From Flagellimonas aurea (lineage in GTDB: Bacteria > Bacteroidota > Bacteroidia > Flavobacteriales > Flavobacteriaceae), in contig NZ_JAFLNL010000004.1 of the NCBI RefSeq assembly GCF_017313785.1, positions 292,649 through 356,648 of the forward strand: DNA of 64,000 nucleotides, in the 5' to 3' direction. The translations under genes and the position numbers were made by a program. Below, piece after piece: positions 56,111-64,000 of the stretch (positions are counted from its first letter, which is position 1; every line of letters begins with the position of its first letter). Below the pieces are notes generated by a model, which ran no database searches, was not told the DNA's origin, and saw nothing but the letters and a program-made list of their open reading frames with translations.

Positions 56111-56140
56111 AAAAACCGCAACAAATGTTGCGGGTTTTTT
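56111..56140 (+). terminator. terminator of the 53674 gene
   Basis: CCGCAACA (56116-56123) pairs with TGTTGCGG (56126-56133), flanked by an A tract and TTTTTT (56135-56140), with one bulged G. Confidence 0.85.
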
Positions 56141-56303
56141 GCGGAGGAAGAGGGTATTTTCTGAATTGGAAAAACTCAATGTTTTTAGGGGTTTTGAGAG
56201 GAGTAAAATTGCGGTGCCACCGAAAGGGGCTCTAGTTTAACTTAACTTTAACAAAAGAATGGTTTTGAACCTTGTTTCGTGCCAATTTCCGTTAAATTTT
56301 ATT

Positions 56304-56408
56304 TCAGACTATAATTGGTTCCCGGCCCAGTTCGATAAAATGAGCATCTCCCTTCGCCACAAAAGAAATGAGTAGAGCAATATATCCGATAAAAATCAGA
56401 AGAATGAT
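56304..56408 (-). pseudogene. possible membrane-protein remnant
   Basis: Reading down the minus strand from 56408 to the TGA at 56304 gives 34 codons translating to IILLIFIGYIALLISFVAKG followed by DAHFIELGREPIIV, which looks like a real membrane helix with a polar tail. There is no start codon, and two in-frame TAG stops lie directly upstream. It may be the 3' end of a decayed gene, or chance. Confidence 0.25.
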
Positions 56409-56485
56409 CTACTAGGAAAATTTAAGAATTAAGGAGGTGTCCTAAAAGATGGTTATATCAATTTGTATACACTTCGGTCCAAAAA

Positions 56486-57406
56486 TCATCTATACATCCA
56501 CGTGTCCAAAATATCAGAAACGCTTGTGCTGACTTCTTTTTTCAAACGAAGGGATAATTCCTCGTCACTTAGTCTCGCCGTTCTATCCAAATCGGTATTG
56601 ATTAGAAAATTATGGAGCCTTTCTAATATATGCCGATCACCGGAATCAATAATCGACCTTGCATGTTGGTAGAATTGCATTTGAAACCACTCATAATTCT
56701 GGGGTGACAGGTTTTGGACATATTTTTCCTCAAAATCTTTGAGGGTCTTGTGTTCGGCCATCCGATTTCCCGAGTTAAGGACAAATTCAGGATATGTGTT
56801 CATTAAATTGTAAGCATTTTTAGATTTTTCTTTTACGAAGGAATACATGCTCATGGTGGCAAACAGTTCTTGCAACCATTTTCTTTGCGGTTTGGTACCT
56901 TCTTTAAAGTGATAAAGATGTGCCAATTCATGGATGGATAGGATATCCCTGTAGAAAAGGTCCAAGTTGATGTCATCACCGTAGACGGGCTTCAGCATGG
57001 CTTGGTGCTGTTCGGGCAATCTATCGATTGTTTCTTCTACCGTTATTGAAAGTACTGATTTGTCCAATCCCAAGATTACATTTCCATGTATAGCTTGTGG
57101 TAAACCTGGTGGTGGAAAATAGGCGTGTTTCCCCCATTTTTCATTTTCGACAAATAGAACAGCAAAATCCAAATCTGTATTAAATATTTCATCAAAGTAC
57201 TGCTTTGCTTCGTTCAATCGCTTTAATGTTCCAGTAATGCTTTTTACAGAATTATTGGATACCAAGGTCTTAAATGAAAAGTCGGTTCTTAGTTCGCTTA
57301 ACCCAGAATGCGGGGAAGTATCAATCCAAGATTCTTGGCCCCTGGATGAAATAATCAAAAAGAAGCTTAAAAAAGTGATGGAATGCCTTGCTCTCAGTTT
57401 ATACAT
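56486..57406 (-). CDS. secreted HExxH (gluzincin-like) zinc protein
   Basis: 306 residues with an N-terminal signal peptide (TFLSFFLIISSRGQ). The central motif HELAH (His159, Glu160, His163) followed by Glu180 in WLQELFA, 17 residues on, is the zinc-binding pattern of gluzincin metallopeptidases of the peptidase-MA type. The remainder is helical and not assigned. Probably a periplasmic or secreted metalloprotease; substrate unknown. Gap of 30 bp to the DUF1330-like gene upstream on the same strand. Confidence 0.78.
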   Translation of the reverse strand: MYKLRARHSITFLSFFLIISSRGQESWIDTSPHSGLSELRTDFSFKTLVSNNSVKSITGTLKRLNEAKQYFDEIFNTDLDFAVLFVENEKWGKHAYFPPPGLPQAIHGNVILGLDKSVLSITVEETIDRLPEQHQAMLKPVYGDDINLDLFYRDILSIHELAHLYHFKEGTKPQRKWLQELFATMSMYSFVKEKSKNAYNLMNTYPEFVLNSGNRMAEHKTLKDFEEKYVQNLSPQNYEWFQMQFYQHARSIIDSGDRHILERLHNFLINTDLDRTARLSDEELSLRLKKEVSTSVSDILDTWMYR

Positions 57407-57436
57407 TGTCCATTTTGGTTTTATATTGGAAAGCGA

Positions 57437-57883
57437 TTACACACTTTCCTTTGGGTTATAAAAATCCTTTATTTCCGTTGAGGGCAACAATCTGGAATCT
57501 TCAAGGGCTGCTGTACGATGTCCTGCGTTTTTAAGATAACCCTTACTTTGGGAAAATTCCATAAATTTTGTTACCGATGCATGTTCGACCAGTAATATAG
57601 CATCCCATTTTGGGTGATGTGGACCAATAAGAAAACGTCCACTTTTTCCATAATATAGGATTCGGCTGCCTACTTCTTCCAGTTCAGGAATGGTACTTTC
57701 AAGGTATAAACGATAAGCTTCCTCACCGGTTATTTCAACAGCTGGCTTTATGTTCCGATGGGAGGTATAATCAGCTCTCTTCCTAAATTTCAATAGGTTC
57801 AATAATACAATTCTTCCCTTGTCGTGGAAATTACGGTAAAATTCTTTGCCCGATTCCTCACTTGCATTGAGGTAGTTGTCCAT
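57437..57883 (-). CDS. DUF1330-like protein
   Basis: About 148 residues, cytosolic. The pattern IVLLNLLKFRKRADYTSHR ... GEEAYRLYLESTIPELEEVGSRILYYGKSG ... WDAILLVEHASVTKFMEFSQS ... GHRTAALEDSRLLP follows the DUF1330 ferredoxin-like fold (dimeric alpha-beta barrel), here with a longer N-terminus. Enzymatic role unknown. Likely co-transcribed with the HExxH protein downstream. ATG at 57889 is an alternative start. Confidence 0.75.
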   Translation of the reverse strand: MDNYLNASEESGKEFYRNFHDKGRIVLLNLLKFRKRADYTSHRNIKPAVEITGEEAYRLYLESTIPELEEVGSRILYYGKSGRFLIGPHHPKWDAILLVEHASVTKFMEFSQSKGYLKNAGHRTAALEDSRLLPSTEIKDFYNPKESV

Positions 57884-58123
57884 AACCAATCAATAATTAA
57901 AAAGATAGAGAAATATAATTATAATCTATTAATTTATAAAGGGTTTGATGGTAGTGTCTGGTGTTTTATCTGCGCCATGAGCCGCTCCCATTCGTTGGAA
58001 CTCTAAATGTTTCATCGAATATACTTAGAGAGATTAGTTATCAGTTTCCTTAATACCAGCGAAACGATTGCTATGGCAGGCAGGCCCCTAGCTTTTATAA
58101 TTTGATATGGTATAACTAAAATA

Positions 58124-60058
58124 CTAATATGCCAAGACCTTGATCTCGGTCCTACGGTTGGCTTGGTGCTCCTCTTCGGTACAAAGTGCATGGTCAGGGC
58201 AATTGTTTAACAATTGTGATTCCCCATAGCCTTTTGCAAATAATCGATTTCTTGAAATACCCCGGGACACCAAGTAATCCACAGCGGACTTGGCCCGTTT
58301 CTCTGATAATTTCATATTGTAATTGGATTTGCCCCTACTGTCCGTATGGGAGGAAAGTTCAATAGTAAGACTGGGGTGGTCCCTAAGGATTCTCGCGAGT
58401 TCATTCAGAACATGGGCCGCATCCCTTCGGATATCAAATTTGTCAAAATCATAATGGATGTCCTCCAATACAATTTTCTTGCCCACTTCGAACATGGGCT
58501 CTAAATGTAGTGTGGTACGAAGGGTATCCCGAAGGATTCCAATGTTGCTCAATGTCAATGAGTCACTATAAAATCCCTTTTTCTGACCGAGTATCTTGTA
58601 TGTCCTTTCCGGGTCGATTTCAAAATGGAATGCCCCCTCCATACCACTTTGTGTCTTGGCCATAAGGGTGCGCTCCCCATCGTATAATGTGACAGCTACC
58701 CCCGATAGCGTTTTCTCTGTGGTTTGCCCCATATAGGTAACTCCGTCCAACACCAATCTCCTTCCATCGTTTGCTTCCAAACTATAGATGTCATCATTTC
58801 CTTTGCCTCCCGATCTGTTGGAGGCCATGAAGGTCCTTGTAACACCATTTGAATCGTTCCAAGTGATGTAGGAAAAATCATCACCGCCACTATTGATGGG
58901 GTGCTGGAGATTTTTGGGTTCGGTCCAGCCCGTTTCTATTTTATTGGACTGGAACACATCAAGTCCCCCCATGCCCGGATGGCCGTCACTGGAGTAGTAC
59001 AGGAATCCATTGGAACCAAAACTTGGGAACATTTCATTTCCCTCACTGTTGATGGTACTTCCAGCATTGATTGGTTTGCCCCATTGACCATTTTCCTGTA
59101 ACTCCGAAAACCAGATGTCTGTTCCACCAAATCCTCCTGGTTGATTGGAGATGAAGTAAAGAGATTTTTCCCCTGGCGCCAACACAGCGTGGCCTACGGA
59201 ATATTCTTTAATATTGTTAAAGGGAAAAGAGGTCTTTTTCCAGCTTCCTGCTGCATCCTTGTTGTAAATCAAGAGTTCAAGACGATGGGTCATGTATTTG
59301 ATGCCATTTTCCGGCTCCTTGTTTGGTTTGTTCCCAACATAAGTACGGGTGACAAACATGGTATCACCATTTTTGTTGGAACTCACAGGTCCTATATGGT
59401 ATCTGCTGTTTGGGTTTGGTTCGTTTTTGATGGGGCTTGAATCTATGATGTGACCTGTTTCATCCAGTTCGGCTTGATAGACCTGTAAATAGGAACTGCC
59501 AGTCCATCCATAATTTCCCTTTCCCTTTAGGGGTTCCCCGGTATAGTATACCCCATTTTGTGTCGGATGGACCGAAAACTCAGATCTTGGGGTATTGATG
59601 TTTGTCTCATTATAGAGTTCCAAGGGTCTAGGATTCGCGAGCCACTCCAAGGCTTTCTTAGATCCTTCCAACTCCAGGGCAATATCGTCGGTGTTGCCGG
59701 TCCGTTCGGTATAGTCCACCAACGCTTTGATGGCTTTTTTGTATTGATGGGTCTGTTTGAGGCTTTTAGCATAATGCAATAGGTTTTCCGCAGGGCTTTC
59801 CGGGTGTTCGGTAACACGCGTATACCAGTTGGCCGCCTGCTCATAATCATTGGTCAGGTAATAGCTCTGGGCCAATTGTTCCAAGTCCTCCAAGCGCGGT
59901 TTTTTTCGATCGACCAATTTCAGTAATAGGGGGATGGCACGGGCATATTGGAACTTTGACAGATGTTCATATGCCTTATCTCGGTTACTGGGCTGCTCCT
60001 GGGTATATCCGACACAAATGACAAAGAAAAGGGACATTAGGGTAAACAGCAATTTCAT
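58124..60058 (-). CDS. OmpA-family peptidoglycan-binding protein with TPR and PD40 domains
   Basis: From MKLLFTLMSLFFVICVGYTQ at 60058 (signal peptide); the frame continues 15 codons up to the porP stop. TPR-like repeats at about 25-150, a PD40 propeller at about 180-430 (YSVGHAVLAPGEKSLYFISNQPGGFGGTDIWF), a carboxypeptidase-regulatory-like domain at about 435-520, and a C-terminal OmpA domain (IHYDFDKFDIRRDAAHVLNEL, LSSHTDSRGKSNYNMKLSEKRAKSAVDYL) that binds peptidoglycan. Third gene of the adhesin-PorP/SprF-OmpA unit, a common T9SS/gliding arrangement in Bacteroidota. Confidence 0.92.
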   Translation of the reverse strand: MKLLFTLMSLFFVICVGYTQEQPSNRDKAYEHLSKFQYARAIPLLLKLVDRKKPRLEDLEQLAQSYYLTNDYEQAANWYTRVTEHPESPAENLLHYAKSLKQTHQYKKAIKALVDYTERTGNTDDIALELEGSKKALEWLANPRPLELYNETNINTPRSEFSVHPTQNGVYYTGEPLKGKGNYGWTGSSYLQVYQAELDETGHIIDSSPIKNEPNPNSRYHIGPVSSNKNGDTMFVTRTYVGNKPNKEPENGIKYMTHRLELLIYNKDAAGSWKKTSFPFNNIKEYSVGHAVLAPGEKSLYFISNQPGGFGGTDIWFSELQENGQWGKPINAGSTINSEGNEMFPSFGSNGFLYYSSDGHPGMGGLDVFQSNKIETGWTEPKNLQHPINSGGDDFSYITWNDSNGVTRTFMASNRSGGKGNDDIYSLEANDGRRLVLDGVTYMGQTTEKTLSGVAVTLYDGERTLMAKTQSGMEGAFHFEIDPERTYKILGQKKGFYSDSLTLSNIGILRDTLRTTLHLEPMFEVGKKIVLEDIHYDFDKFDIRRDAAHVLNELARILRDHPSLTIELSSHTDSRGKSNYNMKLSEKRAKSAVDYLVSRGISRNRLFAKGYGESQLLNNCPDHALCTEEEHQANRRTEIKVLAY

Positions 60059-60102
60059 TGAAATGATATTTTGGTTTTTCACGATTGACTTGTTTTGGGG
60101 CA

Positions 60103-61113
60103 TTAGAAGAACCTAGGGCTCAATAAACGTTTTTTTCTGATTTGGAAAGTGTATCCCAGGGTGATTTCATGGGTGCCATTCTGGACATTTTCCATATCAT
60201 TGAGCATGTAATCATAGGAATACCCGATCCTGAACCGTTCGGACAGGTAAAATTGTACTATCCCTGAGATGGAATTGGTGGTCGATAGGTCCTTTGCACT
60301 GAAATCATTGTAGGTTTTGTCCCAGACCTCGACCCCGGTCCGATAGCCCAGTCCGAACCAGAATTTTTCCTCATAGATCATCATGGCATTAAGGTCTAGG
60401 CTGGAGGGACCCTTGAAATCTTCTTTCAACAGGAAGCTGGGGCGTAGTTTGAAGGACGCCCCCATGTCAAATATTGCACCACCAATAAAGTAGAAATGCT
60501 TCCTGTGAAATATATTGTAATAGTCGTCGTCACTATTGAAAACGTAGCTTTCCTTTCTATCGAGAACATCCATCAATGAAGCGCCCACATACCATCTGGG
60601 ACTGTAGTAATACGCACCAAGGCGCATGTTCCATTTCCAAACATGTTCATTGCCGTATAACAGATAGGCATCATCGGGATCTGTTGGTGAAAATTCAGAT
60701 CCGTTCAGACCGTGCTGTGCCAATCCGGCACCGAGACCAAACCCCAATCGTTTGGTGTCCGAAGCATTCAGACGTATCCGGTATGCATAATTGAGATAAA
60801 CAGAAGTACTGGTCTGGGGACCCAGTTTGTCAGAGGTGACCTGAAGGCCCACGCCCATATTTCGGGTATCCGGATCTAGGATGCCATCAACCGAGAATTG
60901 TCCGGTCCTGGGAGCCCCATCAAGCCCTGACCATTGGTCTCGAAGTGCCAATTGTACAAACCACTGTTCTTTATAGCCTGCATATGCAGGGTTTACGCTT
61001 AAGGTGTTGAAAATATATTGGGTGAATTGGACCTCTTGCTGCGCAATTACACTGAAATGGGCAAAAATGAAAAGGTTCCAAAGTAGTATATATCGGATTT
61101 GTTTTAATCTCAT
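60103..61113 (-). CDS. PorP/SprF-family type IX secretion outer-membrane protein
   Basis: Outer-membrane beta barrel of the PorP/SprF family, 336 residues, with signal peptide (LLWNLFIFAHFSVIAQQ). Marks: EVQFTQYIFNTLSVNPAYAGYKE, QWSGLDGAPRTGQFSVDG, and a final strand EITLGYTFQIRKK. SprF-type members are dedicated partners of SprB-like adhesins with a type-B C-terminal signal, which is what the upstream gene encodes. Located 11 bp after the adhesin stop. Confidence 0.93.
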   Translation of the reverse strand: MRLKQIRYILLWNLFIFAHFSVIAQQEVQFTQYIFNTLSVNPAYAGYKEQWFVQLALRDQWSGLDGAPRTGQFSVDGILDPDTRNMGVGLQVTSDKLGPQTSTSVYLNYAYRIRLNASDTKRLGFGLGAGLAQHGLNGSEFSPTDPDDAYLLYGNEHVWKWNMRLGAYYYSPRWYVGASLMDVLDRKESYVFNSDDDYYNIFHRKHFYFIGGAIFDMGASFKLRPSFLLKEDFKGPSSLDLNAMMIYEEKFWFGLGYRTGVEVWDKTYNDFSAKDLSTTNSISGIVQFYLSERFRIGYSYDYMLNDMENVQNGTHEITLGYTFQIRKKRLLSPRFF

Positions 61114-61124
61114 AGTTTTTGGGC

Positions 61125-63905
61125 TTATCGTTTAATGAACAACCATCCGTGGTACGATTGTTCCGTATTTGAGGGTCCAGAAATGGAGAGTTGATAGAAA
61201 TAGGTGCCTTCGTTCAGTCCATGACCGTTAAAATCGTTTTGATAATCACTGTTTTTATATACCTCGTTGCCCCAACGGTTCGTTATAACCAAGTAGGCCC
61301 TTGTTGTCGGTGGCAACCCTGAAAGGCTAAAGAAATCATTTTTGCCATCCCCGTTAGGGGTGATTACATTGGGAATAGTGACATTGCCTGATTTCATGCG
61401 TAGTTGGATGACGGTCGGGTCGTCATTTCCGGCTGCGGTTCCCGATACATCCAAAATATCAGAACCATTCTCGGTTTTAGCGGAGACCTTGGCCGTGTTG
61501 GAAATGGATTCCCCTTCCATGTCCATTTTGGTCAGACGGTAGGATGCATTGGCCGTTACGGATTCCCCGGGCAGCAAGGTTGACGGGGAAACCGGAATCG
61601 TACTTGGCTCCAACATATCATCCTTTATTTGAAGATCGTTTAGCGGGACGTCCCCTGTGTTGACCACTGTAAAGGTATAGGTGATACTTTCTCCCTCTTG
61701 GGCAAACGTATCGTTGTTCTCATCCTGAAAACTACCCGTCTTGATTAGGGCAATATCGGGGTTTTCAATACAGGACATGACGGTCACCTGTTGGGAGTGC
61801 GACGTGCTATTGGAACATTCGTCAGTCGTTGTCCACACCCTTTCCAATACATGGTCACCTGATGGGTCCCCGGAAACAATGGTTTCCGTAAGGGTGACCG
61901 TAGTGGTTCCACAGATATCGGAAGCTGTCAATGTTTCTGCTATTGGGATGGCATCACATGCTACGGTTATATCCGTTGGCAATGTTTCATTGAATGTAGG
62001 CGGAGTGGTATCCTCCACTGTAATTGTCTGGATGTGAACGGATGTCAAGCCACATTCATCGGTTGCTGTCCACTGCCTCGAAATCATATAATTTCCAGGG
62101 CATGAGCCTGGCATTATTGTTTCGTTGAAGGTTACCGATGCCGTGCCGCAGCTATCCGTAGCTGTCAAGGTATCCGCCATTGGAACGGCATCACATGATA
62201 CCGTAATATCAGTAGGTAAGGGTTCATTGAACATTGGTGTCGTGGTGTCTTCCACGGTAATGACCTGGGCATGTATTGTTGTATTGCCACAATCGTCCGT
62301 CGCGGTCCATTCCCTTCTTATGGAATAGTTACCCGGGCAGGAACCTAAGGCCATGGTTTCATCATAGGTCACCGTCGCCGTACCACAGTTGTCCGATGCG
62401 GTCAAGGTATCTACCGTTGGAACAGCATCACAGGCTACCGTAATATTCGTGGGCAAAGATTCATTGAACGTTGGCGCAATGTTGTCCTCAACGGTTATCA
62501 CTTGGGTGTGTGAAGTGGTCAAACCGCATTGGTCCGTGGCCACCCATTCCCGTGTGATCGTATAGTTGCCCGCACAGGTGCCAACCGCCGATTCGCTAAA
62601 GGCAACCGTTGCCGTTCCGCAATTGTCCGTTGCCGTCAGGGGCGGTGCCGTAGGAACAGCATCGCAGGCTACTGTAATATCAGTGGGCAAGGTTTCATTG
62701 AACGTTGGGGCAGCGGTATCTTCCACGGTTACTACTTGGGTATGAACAGCGGTGTTGCCAGATAGGTCTTCAGCGGTCCATTCCCTGGTCAACGTATACG
62801 TATTTGGACAACTTCCCGCAGCGGTTGTTTCGTTGAATGTAACCACCGAGGTACCACAGTCATCAGATGCGGTCAAGATCTCCGGAGCTGGAATTGCATC
62901 GCATTCCACAGTAACGTCCGATGGCAGTGTCTCGTTGAAAGTCGGGTCAATGGTGTCGACATTGATGGTGACGGTCAGAATCCCTGTATCAAAATTGTTG
63001 CTATTGGCCACTTCGGTAATGCGATATTCCAATGTGTAAGTTTGGCCTGGTTGGGCATTTGCGGCAACATCAACGGAACCATCCGGGTTTACCGAAATAA
63101 TACCATCAGGATCTGGAACTTCCTCACTGATCGAATAATCCACATGGACAACAGGGCCACCCTCCGTATCATTGTCCATGACATTGCCAATGTTGTTCTG
63201 TGCTTCGAACGGACAAATGTTGGAAAAGCTGTCATCCGATGCGGTCAGGTCAGAGGATATGATGTTTATGGTCACTGTTGTGGAATCCAAGCCGGAACAG
63301 ATACCCTTGACATCATACTGGAATTGGTAGGTGCCAACAGGCAATGTACTGGCATCCAATACTTCGTTGTTTAACATCCCGGTATTGGAAAGGTCGGTCC
63401 AATCCCCATAGTTATCATAGGGTGCGGTCAAAAAATCAAAAAGATTGATGATATCGGCATCTTGTTGTAAAATGTCAATGGTCTGTCCCGTACCCGCCTC
63501 AGGTAAATCTGGCGGGGAAATGACCTCAAAACTTAATGTTTGATTGATACAGGCACTGGGATTGGGACCATAGGAGATGTTCGCATGGTACAAGCCCACA
63601 TCCGTCGCTTCATTAAATGGGTTGAACGAAAGTGTATTTCCGGTTCCGATGACTGTCGGATCTCCATCCTTGGTCCATTCGATATCCAAAAAGGATAATC
63701 CCTCTATGGAAAGGGAGCCCACTTGGCCATCACATAGGTTTTCCGGTTTGATGACCGGGGACTTAGGGACATCGGTCTTAAATTCAAAGACACCTGTGTT
63801 TCCACAACTGTCCTGAATCTCTACGGTATATTCACCATCCGGTAGTTCTGAAAAAACAGGACTATTCCCGTTATTGATGTGGATAAGCCGGGTAAAGTGA
63901 CCCAC
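61125..63905 (-). CDS. T9SS-exported adhesin with tandem HYR-like repeats, 5' end lost
   Basis: 926 residues from a GTG at 63905; the open frame reaches about 63953 without a signal peptide, so the N-terminus is missing. Order: Ig/adhesin-like modules (VGSLSIEGLSFLDIEWTKDG), about five HYR-like repeats of 79-80 residues (TFNETLPTDITVACDAV ... TREWTATDDCG ... VITVEDT), a DUF7507-like module (ALIKTGSFQDENNDTFAQEGE) and the gliding-motility C-terminal domain (ITPNGDGKNDFFSLSGL, FNGHGLNEGTYFYQLSI, LFIKR) that directs T9SS export. The 5' region carries IS-like terminal repeats and, at the edge, an ATG frame with stop after 9 codons in another phase. Probably a truncated pseudogene or mis-assembled 5' end. 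Confidence 0.82.
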   Translation of the reverse strand: MGHFTRLIHINNGNSPVFSELPDGEYTVEIQDSCGNTGVFEFKTDVPKSPVIKPENLCDGQVGSLSIEGLSFLDIEWTKDGDPTVIGTGNTLSFNPFNEATDVGLYHANISYGPNPSACINQTLSFEVISPPDLPEAGTGQTIDILQQDADIINLFDFLTAPYDNYGDWTDLSNTGMLNNEVLDASTLPVGTYQFQYDVKGICSGLDSTTVTINIISSDLTASDDSFSNICPFEAQNNIGNVMDNDTEGGPVVHVDYSISEEVPDPDGIISVNPDGSVDVAANAQPGQTYTLEYRITEVANSNNFDTGILTVTINVDTIDPTFNETLPSDVTVECDAIPAPEILTASDDCGTSVVTFNETTAAGSCPNTYTLTREWTAEDLSGNTAVHTQVVTVEDTAAPTFNETLPTDITVACDAVPTAPPLTATDNCGTATVAFSESAVGTCAGNYTITREWVATDQCGLTTSHTQVITVEDNIAPTFNESLPTNITVACDAVPTVDTLTASDNCGTATVTYDETMALGSCPGNYSIRREWTATDDCGNTTIHAQVITVEDTTTPMFNEPLPTDITVSCDAVPMADTLTATDSCGTASVTFNETIMPGSCPGNYMISRQWTATDECGLTSVHIQTITVEDTTPPTFNETLPTDITVACDAIPIAETLTASDICGTTTVTLTETIVSGDPSGDHVLERVWTTTDECSNSTSHSQQVTVMSCIENPDIALIKTGSFQDENNDTFAQEGESITYTFTVVNTGDVPLNDLQIKDDMLEPSTIPVSPSTLLPGESVTANASYRLTKMDMEGESISNTAKVSAKTENGSDILDVSGTAAGNDDPTVIQLRMKSGNVTIPNVITPNGDGKNDFFSLSGLPPTTRAYLVITNRWGNEVYKNSDYQNDFNGHGLNEGTYFYQLSISGPSNTEQSYHGWLFIKR
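61778..62945 (-). repeat. about five tandem 79-80-residue HYR-like repeats within the adhesin
   Basis: Units of about 237-243 bp sharing ETLPTDITVACDAVP, SDNCGTATV, NYTITREWTATD and VITVEDT at protein level, and visibly similar at DNA level. Such arrays can change in number by recombination. Confidence 0.8.
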
Positions 63906-63926
63906 CTTCGCCGGATGAAACTGACC
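63888..63926. mobile_element. possible IS21-type terminal repeats (element remnant)
   Basis: Two direct repeats start 23 bp apart: 63888-63902 (on minus, GGTCACTTTACCCGG) and 63911-63926 (on minus, GGTCAGTTTCATCCGG). Multiple short repeats of the form GGTCA-TTT-CCGG are what I remember from the ends of IS21-family elements in Bacteroidota. No transposase gene is visible. Confidence 0.35.
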
Positions 63927-64000
63927 AGGGTAAACGAACTGCCTAGATTTGATCTATCCTTGGGTTAAACTTAGTTTTTATTTTTCAATTTTCTTCTCAT

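Larger units (their letters stand above)
56071..56485. other. 415-bp intergenic region with terminator and a possible gene remnant
   Basis: Contains the terminator at 56111-56140, then about 150 bp without recognised signals, then a short minus-strand frame with a membrane-helix-like translation (56304-56408). The remainder up to 56485 shows nothing further. Confidence 0.5.

Overview
The window looks like a chromosomal segment of a marine Flavobacteriaceae (Bacteroidota), probably close to Muricauda/Allomuricauda. The evidence is type IX secretion/gliding proteins (a PorP/SprF-like protein and a gliding-motility C-terminal domain), a bacillithiol-type YtxJ, many LxxC lipoproteins, promoters of the Bacteroidota form TTG-N19/20-TAnnTTTG (before ytxJ, the SRP RNA gene and pheT) and no obvious Shine-Dalgarno use. 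The genus is a guess from overall resemblance. I recognise no tRNA, rRNA, CRISPR array, prophage or intact insertion sequence.

Layout. 1-834: 3' part of a GntP-type permease. 0.99-12 kb: clpB, ytxJ, glyA, a lipoprotein histidine kinase with its NarL-type regulator, and a LytTR regulator beside two very small secreted peptides. 12.3-31.5 kb: mostly housekeeping and metabolism (thioesterase, glutaminyl cyclase, SRP RNA, SDR, transaldolase, ABC-F protein, pheT, leuA-leuB, RluA, panB, sdaA) mixed with envelope lipoproteins. 31.7-42 kb: dnaK, an orphan LuxR-type regulator with a non-phosphorylatable receiver, a PD40 protein, a K+/H+ antiporter, csaA, DoxX, and a set of lipoproteins. 42-44.6 kb: an arsenic operon (arsR, DUF6428, arsC, acr3). 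44.7-53.6 kb: a compact molybdenum-cofactor operon (cysteine desulfurase, xdhC, mocA-like, moaD, moeB-rhodanese, moaE, moaC-moaB fusion, moaA, moeA, TauE/SafE transporter) facing a ModE-type regulator. 53.7-58 kb: a large secreted MG/plug-like protein, a secreted HExxH protein and a DUF1330-like protein. 58.1-64 kb: an OmpA/PD40 protein, a PorP/SprF protein and a repeat-rich adhesin with a gliding-motility C-terminus. The adhesin has lost its 5' end next to what looks like an insertion-sequence terminus.

How the parts connect. The strongest regulatory signals are: a shared inverted repeat about 80 bp upstream of both clpB and dnaK; a near-palindromic ArsR-type operator used twice in the ars operon; a 24-bp ModE-like box at the head of the Moco operon, whose last neighbour is a ModE-like DNA-binding protein; and a shared leader motif before the orphan regulator at 33.7 kb and the neighbouring PD40 protein. 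Several proteins are degenerate in informative ways: two regulators lack the phospho-acceptor Asp (Asn and Glu instead), one thioredoxin-fold lipoprotein has lost CxxC, the ABC-F protein has one of its two composite ATP sites broken in both halves, and MoeB has lost its zinc cysteines.
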